Positions 1 to 5,439 of a stretch of DNA of 11,115 nt are shown one piece after another; position 1 is the stretch's first letter, and every line of letters begins with the position of its first letter. This stretch comes from Halanaerobium sp051746665 (GTDB lineage Bacteria; Bacillota; Halanaerobiia; Halanaerobiales; Halanaerobiaceae): assembly GCA_051746665.1 (NCBI GenBank), contig JBNJFG010000067.1, positions 1-11,115 on the forward strand, in the 5' to 3' direction. Under the pieces are notes generated by a model, which was given only the letters and a program-made list of their open reading frames with translations, had not been told where the DNA came from and searched no databases. The position numbers and the translations under genes were made by a program.

Positions 1-348
1 AACTCCACAGACTGAATTTAATCTAATTTTACCTCCATTATAAGGTAGTTCATTTAACCCCCATAAAAGTATTGGTTTTCTTAAGACTTTATCAATCTCA
101 AGTATCAGATGTCCTAAATGAAAAGTTCCACTAATTACTGCTACTGCATCAACATTAGCTGAATTCAATTTTTCTGCTGCTGCCTGAGCATCTTCTACCT
201 CGATTACCAATTCTTCTATTATTGTATACTCTATATTCTCGATTTCTTTTATGTCTTTTTGAATATCAGTATATAAATCTTTCGCTGCTTCGAAATCAAA
301 TGTTTTTCTACCTAAACAAACAATTCCTAATTTAATTTCCTGTTTCAT
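1..348 (-). CDS. L-fucose isomerase-like protein, N-terminal part (cut by window edge)
   Basis: An open frame of 116 codons begins at ATG 346-348 and leaves the window at position 1, so only the N-terminus is visible. An AGGAGG-like site (ggaggtag, 355-362) supports the start. The protein opens with MKQEIKLGIVCLGRKTFDFE, has a region resembling VDAVAVISGTFHLGH near residues 72-86, and ends at the edge with KIRLNSVCGV. These segments resemble the N-terminal Rossmann-like domain of the L-fucose/L-arabinose isomerase-like superfamily, which interconverts aldose and ketose sugars or has related unassigned roles. The catalytic metal-binding residues of that superfamily lie further along and cannot be seen here. 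It lies 77 nt downstream of the dehydrogenase on the same strand with no terminator between, so it is probably co-transcribed. The family call is fairly secure; the substrate is unknown. Confidence 0.7.
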   Translation of the reverse strand, partial: MKQEIKLGIVCLGRKTFDFEAAKDLYTDIQKDIKEIENIEYTIIEELVIEVEDAQAAAEKLNSANVDAVAVISGTFHLGHLILEIDKVLRKPILLWGLNELPYNGGKIRLNSVCGV

Positions 349-425
349 AATTGTCTACCTCCACATTATAATATTAATTAAAAGATATATCTATTGTTTT
401 TTGAAATTAAATGATTTATTTTAAA

Positions 426-1289
426 TTAAAGTCTTTTTTCTACCGCTTTAATAGAAGCTGAAAAGTCTTCTTTCCCATAATTTTCTTCCATTGCCTTCTG
501 ATACACATCTTTTACCAGATCAATTCCAGGTAAGTTAAGATTTAATTCTTCTTTAATTTCAGCTGCAATGTTTACATCTTTATTCATGTTTTCTACAGAA
601 AAGGCTGTGCTGAAGTCTCTGTTTTTAATACTTTCTGCTTTGGCATCTAAATAAAAGTTTTGGCCTCCACCATAAGATATTGCTGTAGCAAAATCATCAA
701 TTTCAATATCTGACTTTTGAGCAAGAGTCATCATTTCATTGACTGCGTTTTGAACTTCTCCAACCAGCATATTATGACAGATTTTCATCATTAAACCGGA
801 GCCGTTATCACCAAGATGAATTATGTCTTCTCCCATACAGAGTAAAAGCTCTTTAACTTGATTATAAACTTTTTTATCTCCACCAAAATATATACCTAAA
901 GTTCCAGCTTCAGCTGCTGATTTACTCTTAACTACTGGGGCCTCAACCATTACTGACCCTTTTTTCTTTACTTCTGCTGCAATTTCTTTTGAAATAGCAG
1001 GATTTATAGTACTCATATCAATCCAAATCTTACTCTCATCCAACTCATCAGCTATCTCATTATAAACTGCTTTTACATGTTCTCCTTTTGGCACCATGGA
1101 GATTATTATATCTGCTTTTGCTGCTAATTCTTGATTTGAAGCAGCTCTAACAGCACCCTGCTCAACCATCTTTTCAATTTTTTCTTCATTGATGTCATAA
1201 ACTAAAATTTCTTCATCTCTTTTTTTTAACAAATTTGCACACATTGACTCTCCCATAATTCCCAGACCAATAAAACCAATTTTTTTCAT
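426..1289 (-). CDS. NAD(P)-dependent beta-hydroxyacid dehydrogenase (3-hydroxyisobutyrate dehydrogenase family)
   Basis: The 287-residue length is typical of 3-hydroxyisobutyrate dehydrogenase, tartronate semialdehyde reductase and glyoxylate/succinic semialdehyde reductase. The N-terminal Rossmann fold carries GLGIMG (residues 8-13), followed by ISMVPKG (63-69) and DMSTINP (91-97). In the all-helical C-terminal domain the catalytic lysine is probably K169, with N173 four residues later. The family tail KDVNIAAE (237-244) is also present. The substrate loop reads EAPVVKSKSAAEAG (116-129), whereas the family usually has APVSGG or APVSGSK, so the Ser-Gly pair is replaced by Val-Lys. The substrate therefore cannot be named. 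The ATG at 1287-1289 follows a strong aggggg site near 1298-1304. It is flanked by a sugar-isomerase-like gene and a carboxylate-type transporter, which suggests oxidation or reduction of a sugar-derived hydroxy acid. A consensus promoter and palindromic elements lie upstream. Confidence 0.85.
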   Translation of the reverse strand: MKKIGFIGLGIMGESMCANLLKKRDEEILVYDINEEKIEKMVEQGAVRAASNQELAAKADIIISMVPKGEHVKAVYNEIADELDESKIWIDMSTINPAISKEIAAEVKKKGSVMVEAPVVKSKSAAEAGTLGIYFGGDKKVYNQVKELLLCMGEDIIHLGDNGSGLMMKICHNMLVGEVQNAVNEMMTLAQKSDIEIDDFATAISYGGGQNFYLDAKAESIKNRDFSTAFSVENMNKDVNIAAEIKEELNLNLPGIDLVKDVYQKAMEENYGKEDFSASIKAVEKRL

Positions 1290-1356
1290 TTTTAGAACCC
1301 CCTAATAATTATTCAAAAATTAAACTTGTTTTAAAACGAATTCAGCTTTAAAAACA

Positions 1357-1381
1357 GTTTAATTAAAAGCTTTAATCAAAC
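1357..1381. promoter_or_regulatory. Palindromic operator-like site, copy 1 (upstream of dehydrogenase)
   Basis: The 25-bp site has arms GTTT/AAAC and ATTAAA/TTTAAT around a central AGC. Its 15-bp core ATTAAAAGCTTTAAT (1362-1376) recurs exactly, on the same strand, at 2612-2626 in front of the AEC transporter. The centre lacks the CG of LacI/CcpA sites, so it is not a catabolite-responsive element. It lies about 150 nt downstream of the strong promoter at 1535-1563, so it could act by looping, by roadblock, or on a weaker promoter near 1407-1412. Confidence 0.55.
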
Positions 1382-1437
1382 TCTCAAAAAAAATAATTAA
1401 AATATAATTATAAATGCTTTCCATATGTAGATGTCCT

Positions 1438-1479
1438 TTTCTAAGCTTAATAATAAAAGTTATTATTTAAGTTTAGAAA
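1438..1479. repeat. Long imperfect inverted repeat in the dehydrogenase leader
   Basis: The arms TTTCTAAGCTTAA (1438-1450) and TTAAGTTTAGAAA (with one extra T at 1466) continue into TAATA/TATTA. This gives about 18 pairs with one bulged base and a 5-nt loop. One G/T step pairs as G-U in a plus-strand transcript but becomes C/A in the minus-strand leader. Neither strand shows a T-tract directly after the stem, so it does not look like a terminator. It could be a protein-binding palindrome or a structured leader element. Confidence 0.5.
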
Positions 1480-1501
1480 GTTATGATAAGTTTTTTAATT
1501 T

Positions 1502-1515
1502 GAGTTGATTAACTC
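1502..1515. promoter_or_regulatory. Near-palindrome GAGTTGATTAACTC just downstream of the promoter
   Basis: The 14-bp element pairs at every position except one G/T step near its centre. It lies about 13-26 nt after the predicted start site of the dehydrogenase promoter, a classic repressor position. It contains GTTGATTAA, which is also the left arm of the operator-like site at 2608-2630. It may be a second, weaker site for the same regulator. The regulator is not identifiable from this window. Confidence 0.45.
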
Positions 1516-1534
1516 TTTTAAATAACTTGTTTAT

Positions 1535-1563
1535 ATTATAGAACAATAACTTTTAGATGTCAA
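1535..1563 (-). promoter_or_regulatory. Perfect consensus sigma-A promoter for the dehydrogenase operon
   Basis: On the minus strand TTGACA (1558-1563) and TATAAT (1535-1540) are separated by exactly 17 nt. Both hexamers match the consensus at all positions. The predicted start site is near 1528, which gives a leader of about 240 nt before the ATG at 1289. A promoter this close to consensus would usually need repression, which fits the palindromes downstream. Confidence 0.8.
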
Positions 1564-1622
1564 TAAGAATATTGAAAAAAATCAAAATAATTTTATATTT
1601 ATTTGAAAAATCATAAATTTCA

Positions 1623-2531
1623 TTAAATAAATTTAAAAATTAACCACATAAAAACAAAGCTTAAAATGTTCGTCAGATTGACTAAACTGCCGCTTATTCT
1701 AGTATTTAATTTATTTTCAATTGAATATGGTATTACTGCCATACCAGTTGGCATTACAAGTCCTAATAAAATAACACCATTAAAAAGTTTTCCAAATGGT
1801 AAGATTAAATATAAAATTAATCCAACAATAAGACCAAAACTATATTTAATAATAACTGCTTTTGATATTTTCTTAAGCTCTGATCTTTCAAGTTTAAATT
1901 CTAAATAAATTCCTAAAACAAGTAAAACTAAAACACCATTAATCCCAGCTACTTTTTTTAGAACTGAAAACAAATAGAAGTTTAGTTCAATATTAAAGAT
2001 ATTAAGTAAAAGAGCTAATAAATAACTCATCAAGGGAATAAATGTCAGTAGTTTTTTGGCTATAACCTTTGTTGATAATTCATTTCGGCAGGGCCCATAA
2101 CTTGCTGCTGTAATATAAGCTAAACCAAATATTATCACAGCATTTCCCATATCAAAAAAAGCCATATACTGCAGTCCTGTTTTCCCCCAAATGTTTTCTA
2201 TAAAGGGATAAGCGAACAAACCAATATTAAATCCAAGCAGCGAAATAATTAAACTGCCGGCATCTTCTATTTTATTGTCTGCAAATAGTCTCTTCCCTAA
2301 AAAGTAAGCAAGTACTCCATAAATAATATTGGTTAAAGGCAGGATTATTAAATTAGCATTTAAATCAAGATCTATAAAGACTGTGATTATTAGAGCAGGT
2401 AGTGTGATATTCATTATTATCTTTACCATAGAATTTCCATCATTTTTATTTAGGATCTTTAATTTTTTCAAAAAATAACCAAGTAATATAACTGCAAGTG
2501 AAATAATAAATATTTGATTTACTTTCCCCAT
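1623..2531 (-). CDS. AEC-family (auxin efflux carrier-like) membrane transporter
   Basis: The 302-residue, very hydrophobic protein has about ten predicted membrane segments and matches the AEC/Mem_trans family in layout. The first segment is followed by a short basic loop (KKLKILNKND, about 22-31), then LPALIITVF near 44-52, GFNIGLFAYPF near 100-110, FDMGNAVIIFGLAY near 126-139, and a conserved late segment with LPFGKLFNGVILLGLVMPTG. Bacterial relatives characterised so far move small carboxylates such as malate or malonate; the substrate here is not known. ATG 2529-2531 follows a GGGGGA site at 2541-2547. Its own promoter and an operator-like palindrome lie upstream. The palindrome is shared with the downstream dehydrogenase, which suggests the transporter moves the substrate or product of that pathway. 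Confidence 0.85.
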   Translation of the reverse strand: MGKVNQIFIISLAVILLGYFLKKLKILNKNDGNSMVKIIMNITLPALIITVFIDLDLNANLIILPLTNIIYGVLAYFLGKRLFADNKIEDAGSLIISLLGFNIGLFAYPFIENIWGKTGLQYMAFFDMGNAVIIFGLAYITAASYGPCRNELSTKVIAKKLLTFIPLMSYLLALLLNIFNIELNFYLFSVLKKVAGINGVLVLLVLGIYLEFKLERSELKKISKAVIIKYSFGLIVGLILYLILPFGKLFNGVILLGLVMPTGMAVIPYSIENKLNTRISGSLVNLTNILSFVFMWLIFKFI

Positions 2532-2607
2532 CTTTTAAATTCCCCCATAAGTACTTTGATTAATATTTTTTGCTGATTCGTTAAAATAAGATTTGTCATA
2601 ATTGGAT

Positions 2608-2630
2608 GTTGATTAAAAGCTTTAATTAAT
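2608..2630. promoter_or_regulatory. Palindromic operator-like site, copy 2 (upstream of AEC transporter)
   Basis: GTTGATTAAAAGCTTTAAT begins at 2608 and is followed by TAAT, making an approximate palindrome. The core ATTAAAAGCTTTAAT (2612-2626) is identical to the core at 1362-1376. It covers roughly +1 to +24 relative to the start site predicted for the transporter promoter at 2638-2667, a position expected of a repressor operator. Confidence 0.6.
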
Positions 2631-2637
2631 TATCTAT

Positions 2638-2667
2638 AGTATAACTCAATATTCTGATTCAGGTCAA
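2638..2667 (-). promoter_or_regulatory. Sigma-A promoter for the AEC transporter
   Basis: On the minus strand TTGACC (2662-2667) and TATACT (2638-2643) are 18 nt apart. The predicted start site is near 2631, about 100 nt before the ATG at 2531, and the shared palindrome lies directly over and after it. Confidence 0.65.
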
Positions 2668-2710
2668 GTATATTTAGAGATTATTTATTAATTTTTTTAA
2701 TAAATTATTT

Positions 2711-2788
2711 CAAATAAAAAAGCATTTGCCTAATTTTTTAATTTATCAGTTTTTACACCAATAATTCAAAAAGTAGTTAAGCAAATGC
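2711..2788 (-). terminator. Terminator with long loop after the diguanylate cyclase gene
   Basis: Read on the minus strand, GCATTTGC (2781-2788) pairs with GCAAATGC (2722-2729), and a further TAA/TTA extends the stem after one mismatch. TTTTTTATTTG follows immediately (2720-2710). The first arm begins 31 nt after the stop codon at 2819. The loop is more than 40 nt and contains a weak TTTTT/AAAAA inner pairing, which is unusual for a simple terminator. It should stop cyclase transcripts before the transporter promoter at 2638-2667. Confidence 0.65.
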
Positions 2789-2818
2789 ATGGATTTAAAA
2801 TTGAATATATATTTGATT

Positions 2819-3682
2819 TTAGTAAAAAACATTATGGTTACTAACATGGTAAATGTGGTTTTGTCTTCTTTTATTTTTTTCTTTAAATTTATTTTTATTA
2901 TAGTACATATTTTTATCTGCATTTTTTATCATTTCTTCTAAACTATTATACTGCTGATTATGATGAACATAGCCAAAAGCAATACTAAGGTGTTTTTCAG
3001 GGTGGTCTTCAATTTGTTTTTTTAACCTTTTTACTATTCTTTTGCATTTTTCTTTATCTGTATGGGGCAGGATTATTGCAAATTCATCACCACCAATTCG
3101 AGAAATGATATCTTTTTCCCTTAACTCAGATTTTAATAATTCTGCTGCTGATTTTATATATTGATCACCTTTTTTGTGGCCGTGATTATCATTAATTGTT
3201 TTAAGATTATTGATATCAGCAATAATTACAGATAAATTATGTTCTGCTGGATTATTTAATTCCGCCAGCTTATTTTCGAAATACCTTCTATTATGTAAGC
3301 CTGTCATCTCATCATGAAAACTTAAATACTTTATTTCTTCGTTTTTCCTTTTAAGTAAATTAATTTGCTGATGATTAAAAATAATTCCGATAAGTATTTG
3401 AATTATTATATATACCTTAACAATATTATAGTATTCTAAAAATAAAAGCGGCATATATAAAATTATTTGTGTAACCCAAATTATTATGTGATTTTGATCA
3501 TAAGAATTTATTAATATGTATTGAAATATTATAATTAATATTCCAAAATAGGCCAGACCAAAAAGATAGTCAGCTGCATTATCAACTTTCAAATAAATAA
3601 ATTTCAAGAGTAAAATAAAAAATAAAAGGTAAAATATTTTAATTAAAATCTTCTGCATAAATTTTTCTATTCTCACTTCCAC
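2819..3682 (-). CDS. Membrane-anchored diguanylate cyclase (GGDEF domain)
   Basis: This enzyme makes cyclic di-GMP from two GTP. The first roughly 102 of 287 residues are hydrophobic, with about four membrane segments (roughly 12-32, 38-59, 64-83, 86-103). A GGDEF domain follows, opening with FHDEMTGLHNRRYFENKL (122-139). The active-site motif is intact as RIGGDEF (195-201), the likely metal aspartate is D156 in ADINNLKTIND, and the product-inhibition I-site RxxD (188-191) sits five residues before GGDEF. The enzyme therefore looks active and feedback-controlled. No known sensor domain was recognised in the membrane part. The chosen start is GTG 3680-3682 with GGAG at 3693-3696. ATG 3656-3658, eight codons in, is an alternative but has no well-placed ribosome site. 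The tail after residue 262 is short and basic. It has its own promoter and is divergent from the DUF3159-like gene. Confidence 0.88.
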   Translation of the reverse strand: MEVRIEKFMQKILIKIFYLLFFILLLKFIYLKVDNAADYLFGLAYFGILIIIFQYILINSYDQNHIIIWVTQIILYMPLLFLEYYNIVKVYIIIQILIGIIFNHQQINLLKRKNEEIKYLSFHDEMTGLHNRRYFENKLAELNNPAEHNLSVIIADINNLKTINDNHGHKKGDQYIKSAAELLKSELREKDIISRIGGDEFAIILPHTDKEKCKRIVKRLKKQIEDHPEKHLSIAFGYVHHNQQYNSLEEMIKNADKNMYYNKNKFKEKNKRRQNHIYHVSNHNVFY

Positions 3683-3740
3683 CTTATCTCATCTCCAGCT
3701 CAGCTTCATATTTTTATCTATAAATTATAATTATAACATT

Positions 3741-3768
3741 ATTATATTATTTATTCTTGATTAAGCAA
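3741..3768 (-). promoter_or_regulatory. Promoter for the diguanylate cyclase gene
   Basis: On the minus strand TTGCTT (3763-3768) and a perfect TATAAT (3741-3746) are 16 nt apart. The start site is expected near 3734, about 50 nt before the GTG start. Several other AT-rich -10-like strings lie nearby, so the exact position is uncertain. Confidence 0.5.
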
Positions 3769-3785
3769 ATAATTCCTTTATATTT

Positions 3786-3814
3786 TTGCTAAATTTTAAT
3801 AATTTATGTATACT
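3786..3814 (+). promoter_or_regulatory. Promoter for the DUF3159-like membrane protein gene
   Basis: On the plus strand TTGCTA (3786-3791) and TATACT (3809-3814) are separated by exactly 17 nt. The predicted start site is near 3821, about 48 nt before the ATG at 3869. The -10 element is the left end of an 11-bp inverted repeat. Confidence 0.6.
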
Positions 3815-3840
3815 ATTTTTAAGATTAATAAAATAGTATA
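3809..3840. repeat. 11-bp perfect inverted repeat over the -10 and start site
   Basis: TATACTATTTT (3809-3819) and AAAATAGTATA (3830-3840) are exact reverse complements with a 10-bp spacer. The centre-to-centre distance of the arms is 21 bp, two helical turns, which suits a dimeric DNA-binding protein. It covers the -10 element and the first nucleotides of the transcript, so a repressor operator is the simplest reading. A leader hairpin is the alternative. Confidence 0.55.
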
Positions 3841-3868
3841 AAATAATGTATAAAAAGGAGTGGAACTG

Positions 3869-4540
3869 ATGGATCTGAAAAAAGAAGAAATTTTAGAAGA
3901 GCTTAGCTCGATCTTTTTAAATAAAACTTTTGATGCCCTGCTGCCGCCTTTAATCTATGGAGTCAGTAATGCTATTTGGGGACTTCAAACTGCAGTTATA
4001 CTGGCAGTAGCTACTGCTTTAATTAATTTCAGCAGAAGAATTATTAAAAAAGAAAATTGGAAATATTCTCTAGCAGGATTAATTGGAGTTGTTTTTGCTT
4101 CTTCTCTTGCCTATCTGAGCAATAATGCAAGCAATTATTTTATTCCAGCTCTGACATCTTCGTCTCTTTTTCTGCTGGCTTCAGTAATTACTCTGCTGCT
4201 GGGAAAACCTCTTGCAGCCTGGGCCAGTCATTTAAGCCGTGGATGGCCTTTAGACTGGTTCTGGCGTGATGATGTTAAACCTGCTTATAGAGAGGTTACT
4301 ATTTTATGGGCTTTTTACTTTGCTCTCAGGCTAGCCATTCAACTTAGAATATTTTTTAGTGAAGCTGTCTTAAACTTAGCCTGGGTTAATATTATTTTGG
4401 GCTGGCCAGCTATTATTGTTGTTTTATCAATCAGCTATATTTATGGAATCTGGCGTTTAAATAATCTTGGTGGTCCGGGAGTAGATGAATTTAAAGATAA
4501 TAAAGAGCCTCCCTGGGATGGTCAGAAAAAGGGCTTTTAA
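3869..4540 (+). CDS. DUF3159-like integral membrane protein, function unknown
   Basis: The 223-residue protein resembles DUF3159 membrane proteins, known mostly from Actinobacteria. A soluble N-terminal stretch (MDLKKEEILEELSSIF) is followed by about five or six hydrophobic segments (roughly 23-53, 66-83, 92-112, 145-160, 172-194). Between the third and fourth lies a polar loop with GKPLAAWASHL (112-122), GWPLDWFWRDD (125-135) and KPAYREVTILW (137-147), the most family-like stretch. No catalytic function is known. A GTG at 3860-3862 is in frame but overlaps the ribosome site GGAG (3857-3860), so ATG 3869-3871, with an 8-nt spacer, is chosen. It is the only plus-strand gene in the window and is monocistronic, between its own promoter and a terminator at 4593-4640. 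Leucine CTG codons are more frequent than in the very AT-rich cyclase next door. Family assignment is from memory of sequence patterns. Confidence 0.65.
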   Translation: MDLKKEEILEELSSIFLNKTFDALLPPLIYGVSNAIWGLQTAVILAVATALINFSRRIIKKENWKYSLAGLIGVVFASSLAYLSNNASNYFIPALTSSSLFLLASVITLLLGKPLAAWASHLSRGWPLDWFWRDDVKPAYREVTILWAFYFALRLAIQLRIFFSEAVLNLAWVNIILGWPAIIVVLSISYIYGIWRLNNLGGPGVDEFKDNKEPPWDGQKKGF

Positions 4541-4592
4541 AAAAGTCTTTAATTTCAACTCCGATATTAAAATAAGTTTAGATTCAAATAAT

Positions 4593-4640
4593 AAAAGGTC
4601 ACTATGCATTACTAAAACTTGCATATGTGACCTCTTTTAA
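4593..4640. terminator. Bidirectional rho-independent terminator
   Basis: AGGTCAC (4596-4602) pairs with GTGACCT (4627-4633), and TATGCA (4603-4608) pairs with TGCATA (4620-4625). One base is bulged and the loop is 11 nt. The plus strand continues with CTCTTTTAATTTATTTTTT and the minus strand with TTTTATTATTTG. It lies between convergent genes (plus-strand stop at 4540, minus-strand stop at 4693) and should serve both. Confidence 0.85.
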
Positions 4641-4692
4641 TTTATTTTTTGCTGTATTCTTTTTGTATGAAATCAGTATAATTTTTTAATCA

Positions 4693-5433
4693 TTATTCTG
4701 CTTTTGCTAGGTCAACCAGTGCCTGAATCGCAATCTCAATAGATTTTGATTCAGCTTCTTTAAATAGTCTATCCTTTTCTTCAAGGCTGAATTGTTTTTT
4801 CTTAATAATATTTGAATCAGTTCCAACAATAGCTCCAACTTTTAAGTTTCTTTTGGCAGCCACTATAAATAAGGTGGCACATTCCATTTCTGAAACTATC
4901 ATCTGAGTATTTAAAAGTTCTTGATTTAATTCCTGATCCTGCATATAATATGCATCTCTTGTATAACTGCCGCCAATATAAACATCTTCGTCTAAGTCTG
5001 CAGCCGCTTTTTTCAGGGCATCTGTAATCTGATCATCAGCAACCGCTGGATAATTGGCTGCTAAATATTCAAAAGAAGTCCCTTCTCCTCGATAAGCAGA
5101 ATTAATAACTGCTACACTACCAACGGGCATCTCTTCTTTTCTGCCGCCAGCTGAACCAACTCGAATAAAGGTATCTGCTCCCAGTTTAGCCAGTTCCTCC
5201 ATCGCAATAGCTGCTGAAGGACCTCCAATTCCAGTTGAGCAGACAGTTAATTCTACTCCATCTTTCTGACCTGTAAAAACTGTGTATTCTCTATTAACAG
5301 CTATTTTTTCTGCCTGATCAAATTTAGCTGCAATTCTTTCAGCTCGGCCGGGATCACCCGGGATTAAAACGTATTTAGCTACATCTCCTTTTTTACAGCG
5401 AATATGTTTTTGTAATGTTTTATCGTAGTTCAC
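4693..5433 (-). CDS. PNP/UDP-family nucleoside phosphorylase (uridine phosphorylase-like)
   Basis: Enzymes of this family split nucleosides with phosphate into a base and (deoxy)ribose-1-phosphate in the cytoplasm. The 246-residue length fits the hexameric branch. Visible motifs are IPGDPGRAERIA (24-35, phosphate loop), STGIGGPSAAIAMEEL (66-81), IRVGSAGG (90-97, with R91 a likely phosphate ligand) and VSEMECATL (180-188, with E182 and E184 at the ribose-binding positions). YPAVAD (128-133) is reminiscent of uridine phosphorylases. The base-pocket strand reads VGTDSN (203-208), neither the hydrophobic pair of E. coli Udp nor the plain SDH of DeoD, so base preference is uncertain. The start is GTG 5431-5433 with AGGAGG at 5445-5450 inside the end of the upstream gene, only 6 nt after that gene's stop. 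Last gene of the transporter/deaminase operon, it is followed by a terminator. Confidence 0.85.
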   Translation of the reverse strand: MNYDKTLQKHIRCKKGDVAKYVLIPGDPGRAERIAAKFDQAEKIAVNREYTVFTGQKDGVELTVCSTGIGGPSAAIAMEELAKLGADTFIRVGSAGGRKEEMPVGSVAVINSAYRGEGTSFEYLAANYPAVADDQITDALKKAAADLDEDVYIGGSYTRDAYYMQDQELNQELLNTQMIVSEMECATLFIVAAKRNLKVGAIVGTDSNIIKKKQFSLEEKDRLFKEAESKSIEIAIQALVDLAKAE

Positions 5434-5439
5434 TTTTAG

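Larger units (their letters stand above)
1290..1622 (-). promoter_or_regulatory. 333-nt regulatory intergenic region upstream of the dehydrogenase
   Basis: No coding sequence is recognised in this extremely AT-rich gap. It holds a consensus sigma-A promoter (1535-1563), a 14-bp near-palindrome just downstream of the predicted start site (1502-1515), a long imperfect inverted repeat (1438-1479) and a 25-bp palindromic operator-like site (1357-1381). The predicted transcript leader is about 240 nt. No convincing rho-independent terminator for the upstream transporter gene is seen between 1564 and 1622, so read-through from that gene is possible. A second possible -10 (TATAAT at 1407-1412, minus strand) lacks a good -35. 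Confidence 0.6.

Noticed and set aside
383..392. Palindrome AGATATATCT between the dehydrogenase and isomerase-like genes
   Set aside because: A 10-bp A/T-dominated palindrome is expected by chance here, and no promoter pairs with it.
1357..1381. Palindrome considered as a CcpA catabolite-responsive element
   Set aside because: It lacks the central CG and the TG...CA ends required by that consensus.
1438..1479. Inverted repeat considered as a terminator for the AEC transporter gene
   Set aside because: No T-tract follows the stem on the minus strand, the stem is AT-rich, and it lies downstream of a new consensus promoter.
1666..1908. 80-codon open frame on the plus strand inside the AEC transporter gene
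   Set aside because: It is antisense to a well-supported transporter gene, has no ribosome site or recognisable domain, and is explained by AT-rich coding sequence in the opposite frame.
2788..2940. About 50-codon plus-strand frame starting with ATG beside the long-loop terminator
   Set aside because: It lies mostly antisense to the 3' end of the cyclase gene, has no Shine-Dalgarno site, and its hydrophobic content reflects T-rich sequence.
3860..3868. GTG at 3860 as the start of the DUF3159-like gene
   Set aside because: It overlaps the GGAG ribosome site that is ideally placed for ATG 3869.
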